This document shows, piece by piece, positions 43,806-52,668 of a DNA stretch of 64,000 bases. Numbering within the stretch: the stretch's first letter is position 1; each line of letters starts with the position of its first letter. The position numbers and the translations under genes were made by a program. Origin of the DNA: Microbulbifer elongatus. GTDB lineage: Bacteria > Pseudomonadota > Gammaproteobacteria > Pseudomonadales > Cellvibrionaceae. The notes beneath the pieces were generated by a model, which saw only the letters and a list, made by a program, of their open reading frames with translations, was not told the DNA's origin and made no database searches. Location: positions 2,527,501 to 2,591,500 of the forward strand of contig NZ_CP088953.1 in the NCBI RefSeq assembly GCF_021165935.1, read 5' to 3'.

Positions 43806-44675
43806 ATGCGTCTAAGTTTTAGCGTAATTGTTCCTGTATACAATCAATGGCAGTTCATTCCCGGTTTAATTGACAAGCTGAGATTGCAATCTTATGGGGT
43901 TGAAGATGTGGAAGTTCTTCTTGTTGACAATGGTTCATCAGAACTTCAGGTTCCCGACGAACTTCCGGAGAATGTGAGAGTTCTTTATTGCGAGGATCGT
44001 GGCTCCTACGCGGCCAGAAACTTTGGGGCTCGTTTTTCCTCTGGTAATTGGTTGGTCTTTACGGATGCAGATTGTTTACCCGAAACTGAGTGGCTAGAGC
44101 AGATTGCGAGAGCAATTAGTTCAAGTAATGGCGAAAACCGTATCATTGCGGGGGGTATCGACTCGTACTGTGAAGAGGTAAATCCTACGCTTTATGAAAT
44201 ATATGACATCGTACGTGGCATTCCGCAAGAGCGGTATGTTAGCCACGGATATGGTGCAACTGCCAATTTAACGGTACCAAGAAAAGCAATTGATATGCTC
44301 GAGGGCTTTAATCATCAGTTGTATTCGGGGGGGGATGCTGACTTTTGTCGTCGTGCCCGGAACCAGGGATTTGATATTGTTTATGTTAGCTCGGCCTTAG
44401 CTCAGCATCGTACCCGGTCTAGTTGGGAAGAAATTGCTACTAAGGCTCGGAGAGTAAAGGGGGGGCAGCTAGTTTGTAAGCCATTGAAGTATAGGGCGTG
44501 GATAGTTCTCCGAACGTTACTTTCTCCACTCGTCACCACTCACCGCTTTGTCAGCGAAAAACGTTATACGTTACGTTATCGTCTGATCGCAAGCTTTATT
44601 TACTTGCGAGTTTGGGGTGTGGAATTAGTGGAACTTGTGCGTGTCGGTTCCGGGCGAGAGCCTGAGCGTCGTTAG
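43806..44675 (+). CDS. Family 2 glycosyltransferase (paralogue of the gene at 34537)
   Basis: A 289-residue GT-A enzyme. RLSFSVIVPVYNQW, VLLVDNGSS, VFTDADCLPETEWL with the DAD motif and GGDADFCRRARN are shared block for block with the protein at 34537, including the ending REPERR. The start is ATG 43806, aligned with the paralogue's Met; GTG 43797 is also open. A 174-bp spacer with no clear signal precedes it. It probably adds a related sugar. Confidence 0.88.
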   Translation: MRLSFSVIVPVYNQWQFIPGLIDKLRLQSYGVEDVEVLLVDNGSSELQVPDELPENVRVLYCEDRGSYAARNFGARFSSGNWLVFTDADCLPETEWLEQIARAISSSNGENRIIAGGIDSYCEEVNPTLYEIYDIVRGIPQERYVSHGYGATANLTVPRKAIDMLEGFNHQLYSGGDADFCRRARNQGFDIVYVSSALAQHRTRSSWEEIATKARRVKGGQLVCKPLKYRAWIVLRTLLSPLVTTHRFVSEKRYTLRYRLIASFIYLRVWGVELVELVRVGSGREPERR

Positions 44676-44732
44676 TTATTGGTGTTCTCGATCATGCAGC
44701 TAATATTAATTTACATTATTTCGAGCGTTTAG

Positions 44733-45500
44733 ATGTCAATTATGAAAGGTAATGAGGTTAGCGTGATAATGCCTGCCTACAATGTTGCCGGCTATATTGA
44801 AAGTGCTGTACGGTCAGTCTTACGACAGTCCCATGCTGATCTTGAGCTTATCATCATTAATGACTGTTCTACCGATGGAACTGCTTTGCTCGTTGATAAG
44901 CTGTCTGTAGAAGATTCAAGAATACGAGTGATTCATAGTAACAAGAATCTTGGTGGTGCCGGGGCGAGAAACTTGGGGCTGGCGAGCGCTAGTTACTGCT
45001 ACGTTGCCTTTATTGATGGTGATGATCTTTGGCATGAGGAAAAATTGGCGCGTCAGTTGACGATTCTTCAAAGAGGAGATGCCCAGCTCGTTTACACCGC
45101 AATTCAGAAAGTGGATTTTTCCGGGCTTCCGTTTGGGCAAGTGCAAAATGTTTCCCCTGAGGTCGACTACAAAACACTACTTGGCGACCCACTTATCGCC
45201 TGTTCCAGTGTGCTTCTTGATTATGGCGCGGTGGGTAGATGTAGAATGCCGGATATCCGAAAACGTCAAGATTTCGCGTTTTGGCTTAAGTTACTCCGCT
45301 CTGGTGTTGTCGCCAAGGGGATTGATATGCCGCTGACCTACTACAGGGTAAGACCAGGGTCATTGTCATCAAATAAGTTGAGTGCAGCGCTGTATACATG
45401 GCGAGTATATCGTGATTTTGAGCGATTGCCGCTTTGGAGGGCAATTCCTAATTTTGTTTCTTACGCATTCCGGGGCTTTCGAAAGCGGTTGAATCGATGA
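44733..45500 (+). CDS. Family 2 glycosyltransferase
   Basis: A 255-residue GT-A enzyme of a different subgroup from the two paralogues: VSVIMPAYNVAGYIESAVRS, LIIINDCSTDGT, AGARNLGLA and FIDGDDLWHEEKL with a DGDD metal motif. RKRQDFAFWLKLLR is the acceptor-site segment typical of O-antigen/capsule transferases of the WfgD/WcaA kind. It overlaps the next gene, an epimerase, by 4 bp. Confidence 0.88.
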   Translation: MSIMKGNEVSVIMPAYNVAGYIESAVRSVLRQSHADLELIIINDCSTDGTALLVDKLSVEDSRIRVIHSNKNLGGAGARNLGLASASYCYVAFIDGDDLWHEEKLARQLTILQRGDAQLVYTAIQKVDFSGLPFGQVQNVSPEVDYKTLLGDPLIACSSVLLDYGAVGRCRMPDIRKRQDFAFWLKLLRSGVVAKGIDMPLTYYRVRPGSLSSNKLSAALYTWRVYRDFERLPLWRAIPNFVSYAFRGFRKRLNR

Positions 45501-46420
45501 TTGCAGGCAAGATACTAGTCACTGGTGCGAGTGGAACGATTGGTCGGGCACTGTTGAATAGGTTGAATTCAACGGGGGAATCAATGAGCTCTAGCAAGCC
45601 TACTCAATTCGGTGTAGCCGTTGCCCCTCACTGGAGACTCGGCCAGCCGTTAGGTGGCGCCTTGGATCGCGTGGAGTCGCTAGTGCATTTGGCTGCGCGT
45701 GTGCATATTCGGGGTAAGGGGTTTTCGGACAACTCTGGATTTATTAAAGATAATGCTGACGGGGCTCTTGCACTCGCTCAGGAAGCCAGCTTCTATGGTG
45801 TAAAGCGGTTTGTGTTTCTCAGCTCTATCGGGGTTTTGGGATCAAATTCGAGTACACCCTTGACTGAAAGTGCACCGTATAAAGCTCATAATGCGTATAC
45901 TACTGCAAAGGCTTTGGCTGAAGAAAAATTAATGGATTTTGCAAATTCCAGCGATATGGAGTTAGTGATATTGCGCTCTCCTGCAGTCTTGGGCCCTGGT
46001 GTTAAAGGTAATGTGGCAAGTCTGGTTGGCGCAGTTAAACGTGGAATCCCGCTACCATTCTCCCGAGTACTTAATCAGCGTCAGTTTGTTGCGGTTGAAG
46101 ATCTAGTATCCGCAATCGATTTGGCGCTGTCACACGAGGGTGCCCCAGGCGAGATATTTCATGTGGCCAATCCTGAGCGAGTCTCTACACGTGACCTTTG
46201 TAAAAGTGTTGCTTCGTGTATTGGCGTGAAGCCTAAATTGTGGCCCATTCCACCCGGTGTTCTGCGATCTGTATCGACCCTTGTCGGTCGAAAATCTCTA
46301 GGGGACGGTCTCACTGGCGATCTATTGATCAGCTCTGAAAAAATTACCCGTTTACTTGGGTGGCAGCCTAGGCAATCTCTTGACTCTGCATTATCCGATG
46401 CCATTCGGTCAATGAGCTAG
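45497..46420 (+). CDS. NAD-dependent sugar epimerase/dehydratase family protein (SDR)
   Basis: A 307-residue extended SDR. NAD-binding GASGTIG follows the start, LVHLAARVH is at strand 4, and the active site is S-S-I in LSSIGVLG with HNAYTTAKALAEE (Tyr-x3-Lys). RQFVAVEDLVSAI and PGEIFHVANP are typical of the UDP-glucose 4-epimerase-like group beside polyprenyl-phosphate sugar transferases. No such transferase follows here. It probably makes a UDP-hexosamine for the glycan. Last gene of the locus; it converges on batD, with a 27-bp gap. Confidence 0.85.
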   Translation: MIAGKILVTGASGTIGRALLNRLNSTGESMSSSKPTQFGVAVAPHWRLGQPLGGALDRVESLVHLAARVHIRGKGFSDNSGFIKDNADGALALAQEASFYGVKRFVFLSSIGVLGSNSSTPLTESAPYKAHNAYTTAKALAEEKLMDFANSSDMELVILRSPAVLGPGVKGNVASLVGAVKRGIPLPFSRVLNQRQFVAVEDLVSAIDLALSHEGAPGEIFHVANPERVSTRDLCKSVASCIGVKPKLWPIPPGVLRSVSTLVGRKSLGDGLTGDLLISSEKITRLLGWQPRQSLDSALSDAIRSMS

Positions 46421-46447
46421 CCGGGTCTTTCTGAAGCTCCAATAGTG

Positions 46448-48196
46448 CTACTGCGAGAACAGCCCAGGAAGTGTTTCGTCCTCTGTTTTAATTTTCTCTT
46501 CTATTTCTCGCTTTATTAATCGGCTGGCTAATATCTGTACTTGCTGCTGATTTAGCGGCTTCGGCGGTGTTAGATAGAGGGCTGTTCCAAGTAGCTCCCG
46601 AAGCTTATCCAATTCTTCAAAATTTAGCTGGCGGTTGAGCTCACTTAGGCTGCTGCCTTTCACCTGCGGCCAACGAGCACCTATCCAATGAACGAGAGCT
46701 TGTTGGATCTGGACAGCATCGCCATTTTTTATCGCGTGTCCCAAAGCACGGGTTTGTTCGTCGACGCCGGTGGAGCCCCTGGCGTTGTTGGCTTTCTCGT
46801 GGACGCGGTTGCCTCGGCGATAGAATAGATAGAAAACCCAAAGTAGATGCGATGCGATCGCGGCAATGGCGACCTTTTGCCAGAATCCTGGTTCCACCTC
46901 GTTGGTGATTGGTGTGCGGGCGCTCGGCAAGCCTGTAGATGTCGCCGCAGCGCTATTCGTTACTGGAGTGCCGCTAACGTTAAACCGAAACGCCGGCAAC
47001 TGCGTAGCTCGTTGCCGCCCGATCTTCGTATCCCACCAGGTGATCGTAACGGCCGGTAGCTGATAGCTCCCTGGTTTGGTTGCAACAATGGCTGTTGTTT
47101 CTATGCGGCTGCCGGTTATGCCGTTCGAGCCGGGCTGATCCTCCTGCTGCGGCTGATCCGGGTAGGTTTTCAGGCCATCGATGTTGAGTTTGGGCAGGGG
47201 GGGCAGTTGAGCCGCTCGTAGGCCTTCGGCTCTCAGGGTAATAATCCGCGTTATCGGCTCTCCCACCTTGAACTCTTCCGGGTCTTTGGACCAGCTCTGT
47301 ACCAACCCAAGGCTGGCCGCTGGGAGCCAGTGACTTCCACTATAGCTATCGGGCTTGGGCTCTACCTGTACTGTTTTCGCTTCCGAGCGCAGGCGGATGC
47401 GTTGGGCGTTGCGGTTGAACAGGGAGAAGGGGTCTCGTCTGCCGGTCACGGCAACGTAGTTGAGCGCGGGGATTTGCAGTTCGCCGGAGCTTTCCGGGAA
47501 TACGGCGTAGGTTAGTTCGTAGACGGCATGACCTACACCTTTGATTCTGCGTTCAAAGCGCTGTTCATCCACTTTTTCAATATGCGCACCGGGTATCTGC
47601 AGGGGGTCGGTGGCGATGTCGTGCAGGCCTACGGTGGTGTAGAGGCGGACTTTGACCAGGAGCTGTTCCTGTACGTACAGTTTGTCTTTGTCCAGCTCAA
47701 CTTCCAGAAATGCTTTGCGGTTGTCACCACTGGGTGTCTGGCCGGCTTTGTTGACGGTGATGGGGATGGCGTCGGAGATCTGGCCGTGCAGGTGTAATGA
47801 GGGGACGAAGAGTTTGCCTTCCTTCAGTGGGGCGAGGATCAGGGTCCACTCGACGAAGCTTTCTGCACGGCCATTGATGACGCGATACTGATTGGACTGC
47901 TGGCGGGAGAGGACTTCGAAGTCCTGTTCCAGCAGGTTGAAGTCTGGCTGGCCGCCGCTTTGGCTGCCACTGTAACGCAACGTGAGGGTAAAGGTCTCGT
48001 TGATAGCGAGTTCGTTGCGGTCTACGGACGCGGTCAGGTCCTGGGCGCTGGTTGACAGTGAGACCAACAGGAGGAGTGGCAGCAGGATAAGATAGGCGAG
48101 CCGGGTGGATCGTGTGGTATTCGTGCGTACGCGCGGTTCGCCTGCAGGCAGGCTCCTACGTGGGGGAAAGGAGTAGTTTTCCGCTTGGCTTACCAT
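46448..48196 (-). CDS. batD: BatD-type protein of the MoxR/Bat operon
   Basis: A 582-residue membrane-anchored periplasmic protein. A hydrophobic segment YLILLPLLLLVSLSTSAQ is the signal sequence. It is followed by beta-rich Ig-like domains with LTASVDRNELAINETFTLTL (the BatD start). A C-terminal helix VAIAAIASHLLWVFYLFY is near 450-470 and a cytoplasmic tail follows. The ATG at 48196 overlaps the batB stop by 7 bp. The 25 residues between this Met and the signal helix are encoded by a REP-like palindrome (see repeat at 48138), giving an unusually long n-region. Bat proteins relate to aerotolerance and envelope stress in other bacteria; the exact job is unknown. Confidence 0.88.
   Translation of the reverse strand: MVSQAENYSFPPRRSLPAGEPRVRTNTTRSTRLAYLILLPLLLLVSLSTSAQDLTASVDRNELAINETFTLTLRYSGSQSGGQPDFNLLEQDFEVLSRQQSNQYRVINGRAESFVEWTLILAPLKEGKLFVPSLHLHGQISDAIPITVNKAGQTPSGDNRKAFLEVELDKDKLYVQEQLLVKVRLYTTVGLHDIATDPLQIPGAHIEKVDEQRFERRIKGVGHAVYELTYAVFPESSGELQIPALNYVAVTGRRDPFSLFNRNAQRIRLRSEAKTVQVEPKPDSYSGSHWLPAASLGLVQSWSKDPEEFKVGEPITRIITLRAEGLRAAQLPPLPKLNIDGLKTYPDQPQQEDQPGSNGITGSRIETTAIVATKPGSYQLPAVTITWWDTKIGRQRATQLPAFRFNVSGTPVTNSAAATSTGLPSARTPITNEVEPGFWQKVAIAAIASHLLWVFYLFYRRGNRVHEKANNARGSTGVDEQTRALGHAIKNGDAVQIQQALVHWIGARWPQVKGSSLSELNRQLNFEELDKLRELLGTALYLTPPKPLNQQQVQILASRLIKREIEEKIKTEDETLPGLFSQ
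48138..48160. repeat. REP-like palindrome lying inside the batD coding sequence
   Basis: Carries the sequence type CGTAGGAGCCTGCCTGCAGG (minus strand), whose arms GCCTGC/GCAGGC pair. Such elements are normally intergenic in pseudomonads and relatives. Here it encodes part of the BatD N-terminus. Confidence 0.55.
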
Positions 48197-50067
48197 CTTT
48201 GGGTGGCTCCGTTTTCCGGGGGTTGCCATTCGCCGGCGCGATAGGCGCGGCGGCGCTGCAGGCTTTCATATTTGAATTTTTCGCGCATCAGACCGGCGGG
48301 GTCGTCCGGAATTTGCCGCAACCATTGATCCAGGGCCTGCTGGGTTTCCGGATCCAGTTCACTTTGGGATTCCTGTGGCTGCCCATCTGCCGGCTGTTCG
48401 GACTCTTCGCCGTCCTGGTTTTGGTGCTGGCTGTTGGCCTGCTGCCGTTGTTCTTGCTCGGATTGATCCTGCTCACCCTGGTCGGCGTTTTGCTGTTGCT
48501 CTTCTTCGCCCGACTGCTGCTGGTTCTGGGACTGCTGTTCCTGTGGGGACTGGTCGGAATCGCCTTGCTGCTGATTCTGCTGAGATTGATTCTGCGACTG
48601 TTGGTCCTGCTGTTGGTCTTGTTTGTCGTCCTGATTCTGTTGCTGATCGCCCTGTTGGGATTGCTGGTTTTGTTGCTGCTGTTGCAGCTTTTTCAGCTCT
48701 TCAGCGATCTGTTTGTTATGCCGCGCGTCGGCGAACTCGGGGTTTTGCTGAAGAGCGCGATCAAACGCTTCGATGGCCTGATCAAACTGGCCCTGCTGGG
48801 TGAGGCTATTGCCCAGATTGTACAGCCCTTGCGGGTCGATGCTTTCGGCAAAGCTTTTTGCTGCCGCGTCGTATTCACCGGCGCGGTATTGCGCGGTGCC
48901 ACGCCACTGGGAGTTTTCAAAGACTTTGGCGGCTGCTTCGGGGTTGCCTTGCTGCAGGAGTTTTTCCGCCTGCTGATTTGGGGTCTGCCACAGGCTGCCG
49001 GACTCCTGTGCACTCGCGTCCGGGGCGGCCAGCAGTGCCATCAGGGGCAAGCTGAGTGGCAAGAGGCAGGCGAGGGTGCCCTTGCGGAACAGAAGCAGAG
49101 CGAACGGCAAGAGCAGTAAGACAAGCCACGGACCTTCTTCGTTCCACTGGTCGAATTCCCGTTCGGTGAGCTCTGCCTGCTGTGGTGATGTGTCATCGGG
49201 TAATACCCGGTTTATATCGCGGTCATCCACGGTGATCTGGGCAACCTGGCCGCCGGTGCTATTGGCTAGGCGCTGTAGCTCGCCGCGATCGAAGTTGGCA
49301 ATAATGATGGAGCCGCTGTCATCGGTGATGAAGCCGCTACCTGTATTTTTGGGGATGGGGCTGCCTTCGCCACTGCCAACGGCGAGGATGGAGAGGGTGG
49401 CACTACTGCTATTCATTTCACTTTTGACGGTGCCCAATGCAGATTTGGCGATACCGTCGGTTACTGCCAGCAAGCGCCCCTGTCCACCGGCGCCGTCTTT
49501 CAGTAGTCGCAAGCCTTCCTGCACGGCCATTTCGATATTGCTGCCGGGAACCGGCATGATGCGCGGTGACAGCGACGGCACCAGGTTGGCAATGGTGGCA
49601 GTGTCATCGGTCAGTGGTGTGACCACGTGGGCTTCGCCTGCGTAGGCAATCAGCGCGGTCAGTCCGTCTTTGCGCTGTTTTAGGATGTCGAGGATCTTCA
49701 GGCGCGCGCGCGTCAGCCGGTTCGGTGATAGGTCCGTAGCCATCATGGATGGAGAAAGGTCCAGGAGAATCACTACGGCATCCTGGTTGCTGTACACCGG
49801 TGTCGGCAGCTTGCGCCATGTGGGGCCGGCGAGGGCGGCGACGGCACAGGTCAGCAGGGCGAAAATCAGGGTGAACAGCCAGGGGCGCTTTTCGCCGCCC
49901 TTGAGCAGCAGGTGCGGGAGAAGGTCCGGGTCGATGATTTTCTGTAGCCGCCCACTGGCGAACACGGTGCGTGCCAGAGCCCAGCAAAGCAGCGCAGCGG
50001 GCAGGATCAACAACAGGATTGCCGGGCGCAGAAAATGAAACTGGTGAAGGTCGGCGAAAAAGCTCAC
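48190..50067 (-). CDS. batB: BatB/BatC-type protein: VWA domain plus TPR and Gln-rich acidic tail
   Basis: 625 residues. Two membrane helices at the N-terminus (about 14-36 and 64-81) are followed by a von Willebrand A domain with an intact MIDAS DLSPS (103-107) and VTDGIAKS. A membrane helix is near 310-330, then TPR-like repeats (about 390-455). About 110 residues of Gln/Asp/Ser-rich low complexity follow (about 458-570). The C-terminal MREKFKYESLQRRR segment is typical of BatC. So BatB and BatC are one polypeptide. GTG start at 50067 overlaps batA by 4 bp. Confidence 0.92.
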   Translation of the reverse strand: MSFFADLHQFHFLRPAILLLILPAALLCWALARTVFASGRLQKIIDPDLLPHLLLKGGEKRPWLFTLIFALLTCAVAALAGPTWRKLPTPVYSNQDAVVILLDLSPSMMATDLSPNRLTRARLKILDILKQRKDGLTALIAYAGEAHVVTPLTDDTATIANLVPSLSPRIMPVPGSNIEMAVQEGLRLLKDGAGGQGRLLAVTDGIAKSALGTVKSEMNSSSATLSILAVGSGEGSPIPKNTGSGFITDDSGSIIIANFDRGELQRLANSTGGQVAQITVDDRDINRVLPDDTSPQQAELTEREFDQWNEEGPWLVLLLLPFALLLFRKGTLACLLPLSLPLMALLAAPDASAQESGSLWQTPNQQAEKLLQQGNPEAAAKVFENSQWRGTAQYRAGEYDAAAKSFAESIDPQGLYNLGNSLTQQGQFDQAIEAFDRALQQNPEFADARHNKQIAEELKKLQQQQQNQQSQQGDQQQNQDDKQDQQQDQQSQNQSQQNQQQGDSDQSPQEQQSQNQQQSGEEEQQQNADQGEQDQSEQEQRQQANSQHQNQDGEESEQPADGQPQESQSELDPETQQALDQWLRQIPDDPAGLMREKFKYESLQRRRAYRAGEWQPPENGATQRW

Positions 50068-51113
50068 GCGGGTTGACCTCCATTCTGCTTGCGGGCACGT
50101 CTACTGTTGTGTAGTTGCAGCTCCGAAACTCCGGAGGTTATCAGCGGTAAAGCGGCCCACAAAAGTGCTGACAGCAGGGCGAGACCCAGGGGCCAGACGT
50201 ACAGCGATTTCAGTGGGCGGTAGGTTTCCGCCTCCTGCTCCACGGGCTCGAGGCGATCCAGCTCCTGATAAATCTGTACCAGCTCCTGGGGATTGTGGGC
50301 GCGGAAGTATCTGCCACCGGTCTGGTCGGCAATCGCCTGCAGCGTGTCACTGTCGAGATCCCGGGATGGATTGACCCGACGCGCACCGAAGCGTGAGCCT
50401 AACAATCCGGGCTGGACCATCTCGTCTGCTCCGACGCCGATGGTATAGACGCGCACCCCGGCCTGCTTGGCCAGCTCAGCGGCTTTCAGTGGCGCTACTT
50501 CACCGGCGGTGTTGGCGCCGTCGGTGAGCAAGATCAGCACCCGCTGGTCCGCCGGTCGTTGGGTAAGCCGCTTGACCGAGAGGCCGATGGCGTCGCCAAT
50601 GGCGGTACCCTGGCCAGCAAAACCGATCTGTGCTTCGTTAAGCAGGGTATCGACAGTCTGGCGATCAAAGGTGAGCGGCGCCTGCAGGTAGGCGCGGGTG
50701 CCAAACAGTACCAGACCGAGACGATCCCCCTTGCGGCGCAGGACGAAATCCCCGACCACATTCTTGACCGCGGTAATACGCATGGCCGGATTGCTGTTGA
50801 GGATCATGTCCGGAGTTTCCATACTCCCGGATATATCGACGGCGATCAGCAGATCGCGGGCGCTGGTAGTCTGAGTGATGGGTTCACCGTACCACTGGGG
50901 GCGCGCCGCGGCGCACAGCAGCAGTACCCACAGCAGCCACAGCATCAACAGATTCCAGCGATTGCCCGCTGCGCCGCCATTTTTGCGGGGTAGCTGCTGG
51001 TAGTAGGGCACTTTGAGGGCACTGTTCAGCGGTTCACTCTTGGGCAGTAGCCTGCGGGCCAGTAAAGGCAGCGGCAGCAAAAGGAAAACCCAGGGGAGAC
51101 CAAACTCAAACAT
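50064..51113 (-). CDS. batA: BatA-type VWA membrane protein
   Basis: 349 residues: two N-terminal membrane helices (about 5-22 and 53-70), a von Willebrand A domain with MIDAS DISGS (93-97) and LLTDGANTAGE, and a C-terminal membrane helix (about 307-330). The VWA domain should face the periplasm. It overlaps DUF4381 (8 bp) and batB (4 bp). Together with BatB and BatD it forms a membrane complex driven or assembled by the MoxR ATPase (family knowledge). Confidence 0.93.
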   Translation of the reverse strand: MFEFGLPWVFLLLPLPLLARRLLPKSEPLNSALKVPYYQQLPRKNGGAAGNRWNLLMLWLLWVLLLCAAARPQWYGEPITQTTSARDLLIAVDISGSMETPDMILNSNPAMRITAVKNVVGDFVLRRKGDRLGLVLFGTRAYLQAPLTFDRQTVDTLLNEAQIGFAGQGTAIGDAIGLSVKRLTQRPADQRVLILLTDGANTAGEVAPLKAAELAKQAGVRVYTIGVGADEMVQPGLLGSRFGARRVNPSRDLDSDTLQAIADQTGGRYFRAHNPQELVQIYQELDRLEPVEQEAETYRPLKSLYVWPLGLALLSALLWAALPLITSGVSELQLHNSRRARKQNGGQPA

Positions 51114-51696
51114 GTTCGGCCTCCGGAGTCTGCTGTTGTTCGGCCTGGCTCTGCGGGTTCTCCTGCACCAGGTGGGTGCGCACCCAGTCCTTTGCGTACT
51201 CTCGCAGTGCCGTCAGGTCCTGTTGGTCCGGATCTTTCGCGCTGTACAGGCTTTGCAGAATAACGCGATGCACAGGCTCCGGCATGGGCGTGTCGGCGGT
51301 AGTACGCAGAAACTCGATCCAGCGCTCACCGGTAAGCGGGCCGCACTTGGCGCGACCGAAGGTGACGACGGCGACGCGTTTCAGCAGAACATTGATGGCC
51401 TCCACCACGCGCGGTTGTTGCAGGTTGAGTTCATCTAACAGGCGTACACCTTCCACCCGGTACATTTTCTTCTGGCGCTGGCGGCGCAGATAGCGAAACA
51501 ACCAAAAGCTGGCAACCACCAGGGCGATGATGATACCCGCGAGAATCCACCAGCCGGGAGCCAGTGGCCACCAGCCGATGGGGGCCGGCTCATGGATATC
51601 CCGCAGTTGTTCCAGCAACTGTTGCATTTCCGGTGTCAGGTGCGGCTGCGGTTGAGGTGGCGTGACCTGCTTGGTAAAGAGCCCGGCGGATTTCAC
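51106..51696 (-). CDS. DUF4381 membrane protein of the MoxR/Bat operon
   Basis: 196 residues with one membrane helix (WWILAGIIIALVVASFWLF, about 48-66) after a short Pro/Gln-rich N-terminus. The soluble helical part has ALREYAKDWVRTHLV at its end, the pattern of DUF4381, which is nearly always between DUF58 and batA. It overlaps both neighbours (4 and 8 bp). Function unknown; probably a scaffold for the VWA proteins. Confidence 0.88.
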   Translation of the reverse strand: MKSAGLFTKQVTPPQPQPHLTPEMQQLLEQLRDIHEPAPIGWWPLAPGWWILAGIIIALVVASFWLFRYLRRQRQKKMYRVEGVRLLDELNLQQPRVVEAINVLLKRVAVVTFGRAKCGPLTGERWIEFLRTTADTPMPEPVHRVILQSLYSAKDPDQQDLTALREYAKDWVRTHLVQENPQSQAEQQQTPEAEHV

Positions 51697-52658
51697 GCTT
51701 GCCTCCGGCCCGGGGCGGGCTGTCGGTCACCGTAGGTGGTCAGCAGGCGCGGTACCACCGGCTGAGTATTGTCAAAATCCAGCAGCGGCAGACGCAGGCG
51801 GCGACACAATTGCGCCGCGTTCTCCCGCACCTGTTGCTGGTGCCGGGCAAACACCTGTCGCATCCCCTGATTGCCCTTGCCGAGAAAGGTACGCTGGCGT
51901 CCATCGCTGATGGTGACGGCCTGATCCGGCAGCTGTTGTTCCAGCGGGTCGGTGACCCGCAGTACCTGCAGGTCCGCATGACGGGTCAGGGAGTAGAGCG
52001 CCTGTTCGCAGCTTTGATCCAGGTCGTGGCAGTCGCTGATCAGGAACACGGCACTGCCCGGGCGGGCCACACGGCGGGCCTCTTCCAGCAGGGTGGACAG
52101 AGATTGGGATCCATTGGAGGGAATCGGGCTATCCAGTGCGCCGGCGGATTCCACCATGCCGTGAATGGCGGCGAGTACTGCGTGGTGGCTGCGCCGCGGG
52201 CGTACGGTGTTGACGTCGTTGTCGTCGAAAATCAGCGCGCCGATACGGTCGCCGTGTTGCAGGCCGGCCCAGCTGAGAGCGGAGGCAATGCTGCAGGCGG
52301 CGACGGATTTAAAAGCGTTCTGGCTGCCGAAGAACATGGGGGCGCGCAGGTCCAGTAAGATGACCACCGGGCGCTCGCGCTCCTCCTGAAACAGTTTGGT
52401 ATGGGTTTTGCCAGTGCGCGCGGTCACACGCCAGTCGATGGAGCGCACGTCATCGCCGGGCTGGTAGTAGCGTACCTCCTCAAAGTTCATACCGCGGCCG
52501 CGGTAGCGGGTGAGCAGGTTGCCGGCCTGGTCGCTGCGGTTGACCCGGGGCTTGAACAGGCGCAACTGCCGGGCGATATGGCGCAGACGCACCAGCGGTG
52601 TCACCTCGGGGTAGGCGCCTTTCAATTCAAGCTCGCTGTGGTTCCGTGCTTCAACCAC
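51693..52658 (-). CDS. DUF58 (VWA-like) protein of the MoxR operon
   Basis: About 321 residues. The DUF58 core is LLTRYRGRGMNFEEVRYYQP followed by GDDVRSIDWRVTARTGK and RPVVILLDLRAPM. The last strand is a degenerate VWA MIDAS with DLRAP in place of DxSxS, as is usual for this family. The frame is open to 52709, inside moxR, but the GTG at 52658 lies just after the moxR stop (11 bp) with TTTAGG upstream and gives the normal N-terminus VEARNHSELELKG. The 4-bp overlap with DUF4381 shows coupling. Probable partner of the MoxR ATPase. Confidence 0.9.
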   Translation of the reverse strand: MVEARNHSELELKGAYPEVTPLVRLRHIARQLRLFKPRVNRSDQAGNLLTRYRGRGMNFEEVRYYQPGDDVRSIDWRVTARTGKTHTKLFQEERERPVVILLDLRAPMFFGSQNAFKSVAACSIASALSWAGLQHGDRIGALIFDDNDVNTVRPRRSHHAVLAAIHGMVESAGALDSPIPSNGSQSLSTLLEEARRVARPGSAVFLISDCHDLDQSCEQALYSLTRHADLQVLRVTDPLEQQLPDQAVTISDGRQRTFLGKGNQGMRQVFARHQQQVRENAAQLCRRLRLPLLDFDNTQPVVPRLLTTYGDRQPAPGRRQA

Positions 52659-52668
52659 TATCAATAAC

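Noticed and set aside
48112-49119. Leu-rich 335-residue frame on the plus strand that looks like a membrane protein
   Set aside because: It is the reverse complement of the Gln-codon-rich BatB tail: CAG/CAA read backwards gives CTG/TTG, hence artificial Leu runs.
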